Shown: positions 1-5,358 of the stretch, piece after piece
Layout of the letters: every line of letters starts with the position of its first letter
How positions within the stretch are numbered: position 1 is the first letter of the stretch
From: Acidimicrobiia bacterium UBA6912
GTDB lineage: Bacteria > Actinomycetota > Acidimicrobiia > Spongiisociales > UBA5794
Direction of reading: 5' to 3'
Assembly (NCBI GenBank): GCA_002450985.1
Contig: DKBA01000034.1
Span: 1 to 6,775, forward strand
DNA length: 6,775 nucleotides
The notes under the pieces: generated by a model
Databases searched by the model: none
What the model saw: the letters and a program-made list of their open reading frames with translations, nothing else
What the model was told of the DNA's origin: nothing
Made by a program: the position numbers and the translations under genes

Positions 1-30
1 AGCTTCCAACCCGGCCTCGCACACCGGGGT

Positions 31-63
31 CGCACGGCACCGGCGACGCGAGAATCCCGTGCG
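31..63. repeat. Inverted repeat with 7-bp arms near left edge
   Basis: CGCACGG at 31-37 is matched by CCGTGCG at 57-63 with a 19-nt loop. There is no T-run after it on either strand, so a canonical intrinsic terminator is not supported. It may be a weak hairpin at the end of a gene outside the window, or chance in GC-rich DNA. The rest of 1-69 shows no recognisable coding sequence. Confidence 0.2.
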
Positions 64-69
64 CGGCGA

Positions 70-87
70 GGTGAGACCAGTCTCACC
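70..87. promoter_or_regulatory. 18-bp perfect inverted repeat, candidate operator
   Basis: The sequence reads GGTGAGAC-CA-GTCTCACC: two perfect 8-bp arms around a 2-nt centre. Size and symmetry are those of a site for a dimeric helix-turn-helix regulator such as the TetR or GntR type. It lies 76 bp upstream of the thiolase ATG and upstream of the putative -10 box at 131, so it could be an activator site, an upstream repressor site, or the operator of a divergent gene beyond the left edge. No regulator gene is visible in the window. The symmetry is seen directly; binding is inferred. Confidence 0.45.
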
Positions 88-130
88 GCAGTGGCGATTC
101 GTCGAGATTCCCGCCATCTCGGCCGCCGAA

Positions 131-143
131 TAGACTCGCCCGG
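131..143 (+). promoter_or_regulatory. Putative -10 box of the thiolase-glpX unit
   Basis: TAGACT at 131-136 fits the actinobacterial -10 pattern TANNNT. Transcription would start near 143, exactly at a GTG in frame with the thiolase. No good -35 hexamer is visible at the expected distance. The mRNA would be either leaderless from GTG 143 or carry a 21-nt leader to ATG 164, which has its own ribosome binding site. Confidence 0.35.
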
Positions 144-163
144 TGACTCGGGAAAGGGCAGAC

Positions 164-1357
164 ATGACGAATCCGGTGATCTGCTCCATCGCACGCACGC
201 CGATAGGGAAGTTCAACGGCGTGTTCACGCCGCTCACCGCGATGGAGCTCGGCGGAGTGGCAATCCGCGGCGCACTCGACAGGGCGGGCCTCGATGCCGC
301 CAAGGTGGACGAGGTGCTGTTCGGGCACGTCATCCAGGCGGGTCAGGGCCAGATCACCGCACGGCAGGCAGCCAGGAACGCCGGGGTGCCGATGACGGTG
401 CCCGCCACCACCATCAACAAGGTGTGCCTCTCCGGGATGACCGCCATCGCCGAGGCCGGGCGCCACATCCGACTCGGCGAAGCCACGTTTGCCGTGGCCG
501 GGGGCATGGAGTCGATGACGAACGCCCCCTACATCCTCCCCGGGGCACGCCAGGGCCTCCGCATGGGCGACGTGACGCTCGTCGACTCGATGAACCACGA
601 CGGTCTGTGGTGCGCCTTCGATCACTGCATCATGGGCGAGACGTCTGACATGAAGAACGCCGCGCTGGGCATCGGCCGCGAGGAACAGGACGAGTGGGCG
701 GCTGCCAGCCACGCCCGCGCTCAGGCGGCCACCGAGTCGGGGCGGTTCGCCGACGAGATCGTCCCCGTCAGCGTCCCGCAGCGCAGAGGCGAGCCTCTCG
801 CGGTGACCGCCGACGAGGGCATCCGCCCGACCTCCACCGCCGAGGCGCTCGCCGGGCTGCGCCCGGCCTTCAGCGCAGACGGCACGATCACAGCCGCCAA
901 CGCGTCGCAGATCTCCGACGGCGCCGCCGCAGTCATCGTCGCCGACCGCACCGCCGCCGAGGCGGCTGGGCTGCCGATCCTCGCCGAGATCGTCGCCTAC
1001 GGACAGACCGCCGGCCCCGATGCGACGTTGCACGAGCGGCCGGCGGAGGCGTTGCGCATCGCCCTCAAACGGGCAGACATGGACGTCGCCGACCTCGACC
1101 TCGTCGAGATCAACGAGGCGTTCGCCGCCGTGGCGTCGTGGTCGGCGGGCATGCTCGGCATCCCCCACGACAAGGTCAACGTGAACGGTGGGGCGGTGGC
1201 GCTCGGCCATCCCCTCGGCGCCAGCGGCGCCCGCATCGTCATCGCACTGATCAACGCGCTGCGCCAGCGCGGTGGCGGCGTCGGCGGCGCCGCGCTGTGC
1301 GGCGGGGGCGGGCAAGGCGATGCGCTGATCCTCAGAGTAAAAGGAGCGGGCCGATGA
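164..1357 (+). CDS. Acetyl-CoA acetyltransferase (thiolase)
   Basis: A 397-residue type II thiolase that condenses two acetyl-CoA to acetoacetyl-CoA or runs in reverse, in the cytosol. All catalytic landmarks are present: nucleophilic Cys88 in NKVCLSG, Asn317 in NEAF, His349 in GHPLGASG and Cys379 in CGGGGQG. These fall within one residue of the positions in the Zoogloea PhaA enzyme (Cys89, His348, Cys378), and the length is typical. I chose ATG 164 because GGGAAAGGG at 150-158 sits 5 nt upstream and the N-terminus MTNPVICSIARTPIG aligns with thiolases. An in-frame GTG at 143 would add seven residues and could serve a leaderless mRNA. The stop overlaps the glpX start (ATGA), so the two are probably cotranscribed and translationally coupled. 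The role could be fatty-acid or amino-acid breakdown, or acetoacetyl-CoA supply for polyhydroxyalkanoate or isoprenoids; exact chain-length preference cannot be read here. Confidence 0.93.
   Translation: MTNPVICSIARTPIGKFNGVFTPLTAMELGGVAIRGALDRAGLDAAKVDEVLFGHVIQAGQGQITARQAARNAGVPMTVPATTINKVCLSGMTAIAEAGRHIRLGEATFAVAGGMESMTNAPYILPGARQGLRMGDVTLVDSMNHDGLWCAFDHCIMGETSDMKNAALGIGREEQDEWAAASHARAQAATESGRFADEIVPVSVPQRRGEPLAVTADEGIRPTSTAEALAGLRPAFSADGTITAANASQISDGAAAVIVADRTAAEAAGLPILAEIVAYGQTAGPDATLHERPAEALRIALKRADMDVADLDLVEINEAFAAVASWSAGMLGIPHDKVNVNGGAVALGHPLGASGARIVIALINALRQRGGGVGGAALCGGGGQGDALILRVKGAGR
1339..1357 (+). promoter_or_regulatory. Strong RBS and ATGA overlap coupling thiolase to glpX
   Basis: AAGGAG at 1341-1346, inside the last thiolase codons, lies 7 nt before the glpX ATG at 1354-1356. 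That ATG shares bases with the thiolase TGA at 1355-1357. This fixes the glpX start and argues for coupled translation. Confidence 0.8.
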
Positions 1358-2346
1358 AGGAGCAACCGGACAGAAACCTCGCACTCGAGCTCGTCCGGGT
1401 GACGGAGATGGCGGCGATCGCTGCCGCCCGCTACCAGGGAAGGGGCGACAAGAACGCCGTGGATCAAGCGGCGGTCGATGCGATGCGGCACATGCTGTCA
1501 ACGGTCGACATGGACGGCATCGTGATCATCGGGGAAGGCGAGAAGGACGAGGCGCCCATGCTCTACAACGGCGAGGTGGTGGGCAATGGCCACCTCCCGA
1601 AAGTGGACGTGGCCGTCGACCCGGTGGATGGCACTCGCCTCACCGCCCAGGGCCAGCCGGGCGCCCTCGCCGTCCTCGCCCTCGCCGAGCGCGGCTCGAT
1701 GTATGCCCCCGGCAAACTCGTCTACATGGACAAGATCGCAGTGGGCGAGGAGGCGGCGGGCGTGATCGACATCGAGGCACCGGTGGCGCACAACCTCGAC
1801 CGGGTCGCCAAAGCGAAGGGCAAATCGATCTCGGACCTGACGGCCGTGATCCTCGATCGGCCCCGTAACCAGGAGTACATGCGCGCCGTGCGGACTGCGG
1901 GTGCTCGCATCGCCCTCATCGGTGACGGCGACATCTCGGGAGCGATCTCGACGGCCAAGCGCGACAGCGGCATCGACATCCTGGTCGGCATCGGGGGCTC
2001 TCCCGAGGCGGTGACCGCAGCATGTGCCATGGCTTCGCTGCGCGGTGAGATCCAGTGCAAGCTGTGGCCCCGCGACGACGCAGAGCGTGACTGGGCGACC
2101 AACGAGGGGCTCGACCTCGATCAGGTCATCACCATGCGGGACCTCGTGAACTCGGACCACACGTTCTTCGCCGCCACCGGGGTCACGACCGGGGCGCTGC
2201 TCCAGGGCGTCGAGTTCTTCGGCGACAGGGTCGAGACGCACTCGGTCGTGATGCGATCGGCGAGCGGCACCGTCCGTTTCGTCGAGGCGGTCCACCGGGC
2301 TGATCGTCTGTACGGCAGCGGCATTCCGGGGGTGCGACCCCGGTAG
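1354..2346 (+). CDS. glpX: Fructose-1,6-bisphosphatase class II (GlpX)
   Basis: A 330-residue protein that hydrolyses fructose 1,6-bisphosphate to fructose 6-phosphate, the committed step of gluconeogenesis; it is cytosolic and metal dependent. The GlpX signature runs through the protein: GDKN (Asp32), IGEGEKDEAPML (59-70, with Glu61), the Li-sensitive phosphatase motif VDPVDGTRLTA (88-98, Asp89 and Asp92) and GGSPEA with Glu218. These correspond to the metal and catalytic residues of E. coli GlpX. Length is close to the 336 residues of that enzyme. A side activity on sedoheptulose 1,7-bisphosphate, known in cyanobacterial relatives, cannot be excluded. Class II is the usual main FBPase in actinobacteria. 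The gene starts within the thiolase stop codon behind a good Shine-Dalgarno, so supply of sugar phosphates may be co-expressed with acetyl-CoA metabolism. Hairpins overlap its 3' end. Confidence 0.95.
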   Translation: MKEQPDRNLALELVRVTEMAAIAAARYQGRGDKNAVDQAAVDAMRHMLSTVDMDGIVIIGEGEKDEAPMLYNGEVVGNGHLPKVDVAVDPVDGTRLTAQGQPGALAVLALAERGSMYAPGKLVYMDKIAVGEEAAGVIDIEAPVAHNLDRVAKAKGKSISDLTAVILDRPRNQEYMRAVRTAGARIALIGDGDISGAISTAKRDSGIDILVGIGGSPEAVTAACAMASLRGEIQCKLWPRDDAERDWATNEGLDLDQVITMRDLVNSDHTFFAATGVTTGALLQGVEFFGDRVETHSVVMRSASGTVRFVEAVHRADRLYGSGIPGVRPR

Positions 2347-2386
2347 CGGGCTCGGGCTCCCGCACTCGGCGACGCCGGACCCCGGC
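2326..2386 (+). terminator. Cluster of short GC hairpins at the glpX 3' end, possible terminator
   Basis: Three inverted repeats follow one another: CCGGGG/CCCCGG (2326-2331 with 2338-2343, ending just before the TAG), GCGGG/CCCGC (2346-2350 with 2359-2363) and GCCGG/CCGGC (2374-2378 with 2382-2386). There is no U-tract, so a classical intrinsic terminator is not shown. Such hairpins can end transcription or stabilise 3' ends in GC-rich bacteria, but short ones also arise often by chance at this base composition. Confidence 0.3.
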
Positions 2387-2444
2387 CGGACGAGTGACCC
2401 GGATCAGGAGGACGACCTCGAGTCCCCAGGCGGCAGCCGACCTC

Positions 2445-2457
2445 TATCTTGGGGGAA
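2445..2457 (+). promoter_or_regulatory. Putative -10 box upstream of the DUF2254 gene
   Basis: TATCTT at 2445-2450 is an A/T-rich hexamer in the GC-rich 160-bp gap between glpX and the DUF2254 gene and fits TANNNT. Transcription would begin near 2457, the A of an ATG. There is no convincing -35 element. It is the best promoter candidate for the DUF2254-methyltransferase unit. The rest of 2347-2506 holds hairpins and an orphan AGGAGG at 2406 that has no start codon behind it. Confidence 0.35.
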
Positions 2458-2510
2458 TGGAGTCCCCGCTCACCCATCTCGACGGCGTGTCCGCCCCCGG
2501 GCCGCCATGA
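2457..2510 (+). CDS. Possible 17-codon leader ORF coupled to the DUF2254 gene
   Basis: ATG at 2457 opens a short frame encoding MESPLTHLDGVSAPGPP; its TGA at 2508-2510 overlaps the DUF2254 ATG at 2507-2509 as ATGA. The ATG lies 6 nt after TATCTT, the spacing expected for a leaderless transcript. The DUF2254 start itself has no Shine-Dalgarno, so ribosomes terminating on the leader could re-initiate there. The peptide has no recognisable regulatory codon run apart from prolines at its end (PGPP), a context that can slow ribosomes. No homology is claimed; it may be chance. Confidence 0.3.
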   Translation: MESPLTHLDGVSAPGPP

Positions 2511-3838
2511 GCTTCCGGGCGATCGCCGAGAAGGCGCGCGACAGCCTGCTGTACGTTCCTGCCGCCTTCATCCTCGCCAGCCTCGCGCTGGCGTGGATCA
2601 CCAACCGGCTGGACCAGGTCGGTGTCACCTCCGATGCCGCCTACCTCCTGCCGACGTCGACATCGGCCGCCAGGACGCTGCTCGGCACGGTGGCGGGTGC
2701 GACCATCACCGTGGCCGCGCTCGTCTTCTCGATCACGGCAGTGACGGTGCAGCTGTCGGCAACCCAGTACTCACCCCGTGTCCTCCAGGGATTCCTCCGC
2801 GACCGCTTCCAGCAGGTCGTCGTCGGCATCGTGATGGGCACCTTCACGTACTCCCTCGTGGCCCTCGCCACGGCAGGCAGGGCCGGCGTGAGCCCTGAAA
2901 CCGCCGACGCGCGGTGGGCGGCGACGGTCGGGATGGTGCTCGGCGTTGCGTCGGCGCTCAGCATCGTGGCATTCATCGACCATGTGACCCGCCGCATCAG
3001 GGTGGACGACACCGTCCGCCGCATCGCCGGCGAGACGGCACGGAGCATGGCCGCTTCCCTCGCCCACGCCAGGGAGGCGTCCCCGGTCGAGTCGTGGGAG
3101 ATCGACCGCACGGCCGAACCCGAGGTCGTCCTCGCCTCGACCACCGGCTGGGCGCAACGCGTCCGCCCCGAGGTCCTGCTCGACGCCCTCCCCGCCGGTG
3201 CCGTGGCGCGCCTCGACGTCGTTGCGGGGCAGTACGTCACGAAGGGCGATGTCGTGCTCACCGTGTGGCCGCCCGAGGGCGGCGAGCCGCTCCCCGCCTT
3301 TGGGCACGCCGTGGCGACGGCCGTGCTCATCGGGGAGAGCCGCACGATCGGCGAGGACCCGGGCTACGGGATCCGTCAACTCGTCGACATCGCGCTGCGC
3401 GCCCTCTCCCCCGGCATCAACGATCCGGCCACGGCCGCCGACGTGGTACGCCATCTCGTCGAGCCCATGCGCGAGGCGGTTCAGCACCGCGGCCTGCGGA
3501 GGGTCCACCGCAACGACGCGGGCGCCCGCGTCCTGGTTCCTGCGCAGCGCGACGGCGGGGACTACGTGCGGGCGGCGTTCTCGGAGATCCGGATGGCTGC
3601 GGCGAACCAACCCCACGTGCTCACCGCGCTCGTCGACTCGCTGGGCAGTCTGCGCGGCCGCCTCGACGACGAGGGCCGCGACGACGATGCCCGGCGCGCG
3701 ATCGACGTGCAGCTCGAGCTCATCAGGAGCACGATGGAGCAGAGCGAGTTCGCCGAGGTGGACCGGAGACCGATCCTGCGGGCGCTCGACCGCCTCGGCA
3801 TCGCATCCAAAGAGACCGAAGGGCACCGCGACCGATGA
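2507..3838 (+). CDS. DUF2254 family membrane protein
   Basis: A 443-residue predicted inner-membrane protein of unknown function. Four hydrophobic segments are visible at about 13-31, 59-83, 103-123 and 138-157, followed by a soluble C-terminal domain of roughly 285 residues. Family hallmarks are the segment after helix 2 (VQLSATQYSPRVLQGFLRDR, 81-100), the GTFTYSLV start of helix 3, GYGIRQLVDIAL (286-297) and LRALSPGINDP (297-307). ATG 2507 is the only start codon in frame near the family N-terminus; no good ribosome binding site precedes it, and it may be translated by coupling to the short ORF ending at 2510. The stop overlaps the following methyltransferase start as ATGA, so the two form an operon. 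No signal peptide or enzyme motif is visible, and function cannot be assigned. Family assignment is from recalled conserved motifs. Confidence 0.88.
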   Translation: MSFRAIAEKARDSLLYVPAAFILASLALAWITNRLDQVGVTSDAAYLLPTSTSAARTLLGTVAGATITVAALVFSITAVTVQLSATQYSPRVLQGFLRDRFQQVVVGIVMGTFTYSLVALATAGRAGVSPETADARWAATVGMVLGVASALSIVAFIDHVTRRIRVDDTVRRIAGETARSMAASLAHAREASPVESWEIDRTAEPEVVLASTTGWAQRVRPEVLLDALPAGAVARLDVVAGQYVTKGDVVLTVWPPEGGEPLPAFGHAVATAVLIGESRTIGEDPGYGIRQLVDIALRALSPGINDPATAADVVRHLVEPMREAVQHRGLRRVHRNDAGARVLVPAQRDGGDYVRAAFSEIRMAAANQPHVLTALVDSLGSLRGRLDDEGRDDDARRAIDVQLELIRSTMEQSEFAEVDRRPILRALDRLGIASKETEGHRDR

Positions 3839-4575
3839 CGGCGCCGCAGCTCCTCTACACCCAGCTCGCCGAGTGGTGGCCGCTCATCTCGGCCCCGGAG
3901 GAGTACGAGGAGGAAGCAGAGGTGTACGGGGCGGCGATCGTCGACGCCGCGCAGCTACCCGTCCGCGCGGTGCTCGAGTTGGGCAGTGGCGGCGGCAGCA
4001 ATGCCTCGCATCTCAAACGCCGGTTCGAGATGACCCTCGTCGATCTCGCCCCCGCGATGCTCGACGTCAGCCGGCGCCTCAACCCGGAGTGCCGCCACCT
4101 CGAAGGCGACATGCGATCCGTGCGGGTCGGCTCCCGGTTCGATGCGGTGTTCATCCACGACGCGGTCGACTACATGGTCACCGAGAACGACCTCGCGGCG
4201 ACGATGCGGACGGCCGCGGTGCACTGCCGGCCGGGTGGCGCCCTGGTGGTCGCGCCCGACTACGTGCGGGAGACCTTCCGCCCTGGCGTCGAGACGGGCG
4301 GCAATGACGCCGGTGACCGCGGCGCCCGGTACCTCGATTGGACGTGGGACCCCGACCCGGCGGACACCACCTACCGCAGCGAGCTGGTGCTCGTGTTGCG
4401 GGATGGAGAGGACGTGCGGGTGGTGCTCGACCGGCACACCTGCGGCCTCTTCCCTGAGGCGACGTGGCTCGCCGCGATCGAGGACGCCGGTTTCGCCGCT
4501 CGTGCCATCGCCGTCGAGCTCGCACCCGGCCACCGGGGTGTGCTCTTCGTCGGCACCCGCCGAGCCGACGTCTGA
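3835..4575 (+). CDS. Class I SAM-dependent methyltransferase
   Basis: A 246-residue protein with a Rossmann-type methyltransferase core. Motif I is VLELGSGGGSNASHL (46-60), with Asp70 after strand 2 (TLVDLAP) as the likely ribose-binding acidic residue, GDM at 91-93 near the adenine, and FDAVFIHDAVDYM (102-114) as motif IV. The segment after it, HCRPGGALVVAPD, is the usual strand 5 region. The N-terminus (LYTQLAEWWPLISAPEEY) is an acidic, aromatic lid found in small-molecule methyltransferases, but the substrate cannot be read. No membrane segment is present. Its ATG overlaps the DUF2254 stop; a weak GAAGGG at 3818-3823 lies upstream, and translation is probably coupled. It ends 11 bp from the convergent anti-sigma gene. 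Confidence 0.88.
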   Translation: MTAPQLLYTQLAEWWPLISAPEEYEEEAEVYGAAIVDAAQLPVRAVLELGSGGGSNASHLKRRFEMTLVDLAPAMLDVSRRLNPECRHLEGDMRSVRVGSRFDAVFIHDAVDYMVTENDLAATMRTAAVHCRPGGALVVAPDYVRETFRPGVETGGNDAGDRGARYLDWTWDPDPADTTYRSELVLVLRDGEDVRVVLDRHTCGLFPEATWLAAIEDAGFAARAIAVELAPGHRGVLFVGTRRADV

Positions 4576-4586
4576 CTCGCCCGACC

Positions 4587-4817
4587 TCAGCCCTGCTCGA
4601 GGATCGCCCGGATCCGAGCCCTGGCATCGTCGGGCAGCGTGAGCCGCCCGTGCTCCCGGTACATCTCCCCGACGCGCTCGAGGTCGCCGACGACGATGCG
4701 GCACTGGTCGCACGTGGCGAGGTGACGGAGGGAGGCCGACTCCACCTCGGGCGAGAGCCGTCCGTCGAACAGTTCCGGAAGGAGGGCATCGAGTTCATCG
4801 CAGGTCAGCTCGGTCAC
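4587..4817 (-). CDS. Zinc-finger anti-sigma factor (RsrA-type ligand spacing)
   Basis: A 76-residue soluble protein that should bind and inhibit the sigma factor encoded just upstream. Its zinc-finger motif is H32-X3-C36-X2-C39 (HLATCDQC), and Cys6 precedes His32 by 25 residues. The set C-X25-H-X3-C-X2-C equals the spacing of the four zinc ligands in Streptomyces RsrA (C11, H37, C41, C44), a thiol-redox sensor that releases SigR when oxidised. The core alpha-helical ZAS domain is followed by a short tail; no membrane helix exists, unlike many ECF anti-sigma factors. It is shorter than RsrA (105 residues). The start is GTG at 4817-4815, overlapping the sigma TGA as GTGA, with GGAGG at 4829-4825 and a 7-nt spacer. 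Redox sensing is inferred from the ligand spacing and the thioredoxin neighbour; a constitutive zinc site is possible. Confidence 0.88.
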   Translation of the reverse strand: MTELTCDELDALLPELFDGRLSPEVESASLRHLATCDQCRIVVGDLERVGEMYREHGRLTLPDDARARIRAILEQG

Positions 4818-5323
4818 AGGTAGTCCTCCAGTTCTCTGCGGAGGGCGAGCCGCGCTCGCTTCAGTCGCATCTTCACGGCGGATTCCGACAGCTCGAGGGC
4901 GCTCGCAACATCGCGCGTTGACAGACCTTCGACGTCTCGCAGCACAAAGGCGGCTCGCAGGGTGGGGGCGAGTGCGCCGATCGCAGCATCGAGTCGGGCC
5001 GCGAGCTCCATGGTCAGCACCCGCCGTTCCGCGCTGCCCTCCGGGTCGGTGACGAGGTCGCGAATCGTCGCCGGATCTGTCGGCTCGTCCCTGCGTCGAC
5101 GCAGGACGGCAATCGATTGGTGGTATGCGATGCGGTAGACCCAGGCGTCGATCGAGCCTTCACCTCGCCAGGTGTGCAGCCTCGTCAGGGCACGAAGGAA
5201 CGTCTCCTGAACGATGTCCTCCGCTGCGTGCCGATCCCTCGTCATGCGGGCGGCGAGGGTGTAGACACCGTCCGCCAGCCGCTCGAAGAGGGCGACGATC
5301 GACGGCTGCGGAGCGGTGGTCAT
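4814..5323 (-). CDS. RNA polymerase ECF-family sigma factor
   Basis: A 169-residue group 4 sigma factor that directs RNA polymerase to a small regulon when freed from its anti-sigma partner. Region 2 spans about 8-77, with AEDIVQETFLRAL (34-46) as region 2.2 and IDAWVYRIAYHQSIAVLRRR (58-77) as regions 2.3-2.4 for -10 recognition. A short linker leads to region 4 (about 106-163), with the helix-turn-helix in GLSTRDVASALELSESAVKM (133-152). The frame is open for 20 more codons upstream, but ATG 5323 is the only credible start: sigma homology begins right after it. Ribosome binding is weak (AGGGG only 2 nt away), while TAACGT ends 7 nt before the ATG, so a leaderless transcript is possible. It lies 35 bp after the thioredoxin stop and overlaps the anti-sigma start, which indicates both readthrough expression and fixed stoichiometry with the inhibitor. 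I do not assign an ECF subgroup. Confidence 0.93.
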   Translation of the reverse strand: MTTAPQPSIVALFERLADGVYTLAARMTRDRHAAEDIVQETFLRALTRLHTWRGEGSIDAWVYRIAYHQSIAVLRRRRDEPTDPATIRDLVTDPEGSAERRVLTMELAARLDAAIGALAPTLRAAFVLRDVEGLSTRDVASALELSESAVKMRLKRARLALRRELEDYL

Positions 5324-5336
5324 CGCCCCTACGTTA
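5324..5336 (-). promoter_or_regulatory. Putative -10 box directly before the sigma gene
   Basis: On the minus strand TAACGT (5336-5331) is followed by 7 nt and then the sigma ATG, matching the TANNNT leaderless pattern. The corresponding -35 position reads AAGGAG, which is not a housekeeping hexamer. It may be an internal promoter allowing sigma/anti-sigma expression apart from the thioredoxin gene. Confidence 0.25.
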
Positions 5337-5358
5337 CGGTGCCGCCGCGGCGACTCCT

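Noticed and set aside
83..1501. Long minus-strand open frame (472 codons) opposite the thiolase
   Set aside because: It is antisense to a thiolase with all catalytic residues; its translation is rich in Arg, Gly and Asp/His and has no recognisable domain, as expected from GC-rich codon bias.
2403..2411. AGGAGG as a ribosome binding site for a gene in the glpX-DUF2254 gap
   Set aside because: No ATG, GTG or TTG follows at a usable distance.
2914..3834. Plus-strand frame that runs from inside the DUF2254 gene into the methyltransferase
   Set aside because: The first part translates to Arg/Pro-rich low-complexity sequence in the shadow of DUF2254; methyltransferase homology starts only at ATG 3835.
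5343..5352. 10-bp palindrome CGCCGCGGCG between thioredoxin and sigma genes
   Set aside because: It is pure GC with no loop and no U-tract, likely chance at this composition; not called a terminator.
5333..5357. ECF-type autoregulatory promoter (GGAGT ... CGTAAC) before the sigma gene
   Set aside because: Spacing between the two elements is too short for known ECF promoters and the -35 deviates from GGAA; the TANNNT reading is simpler.
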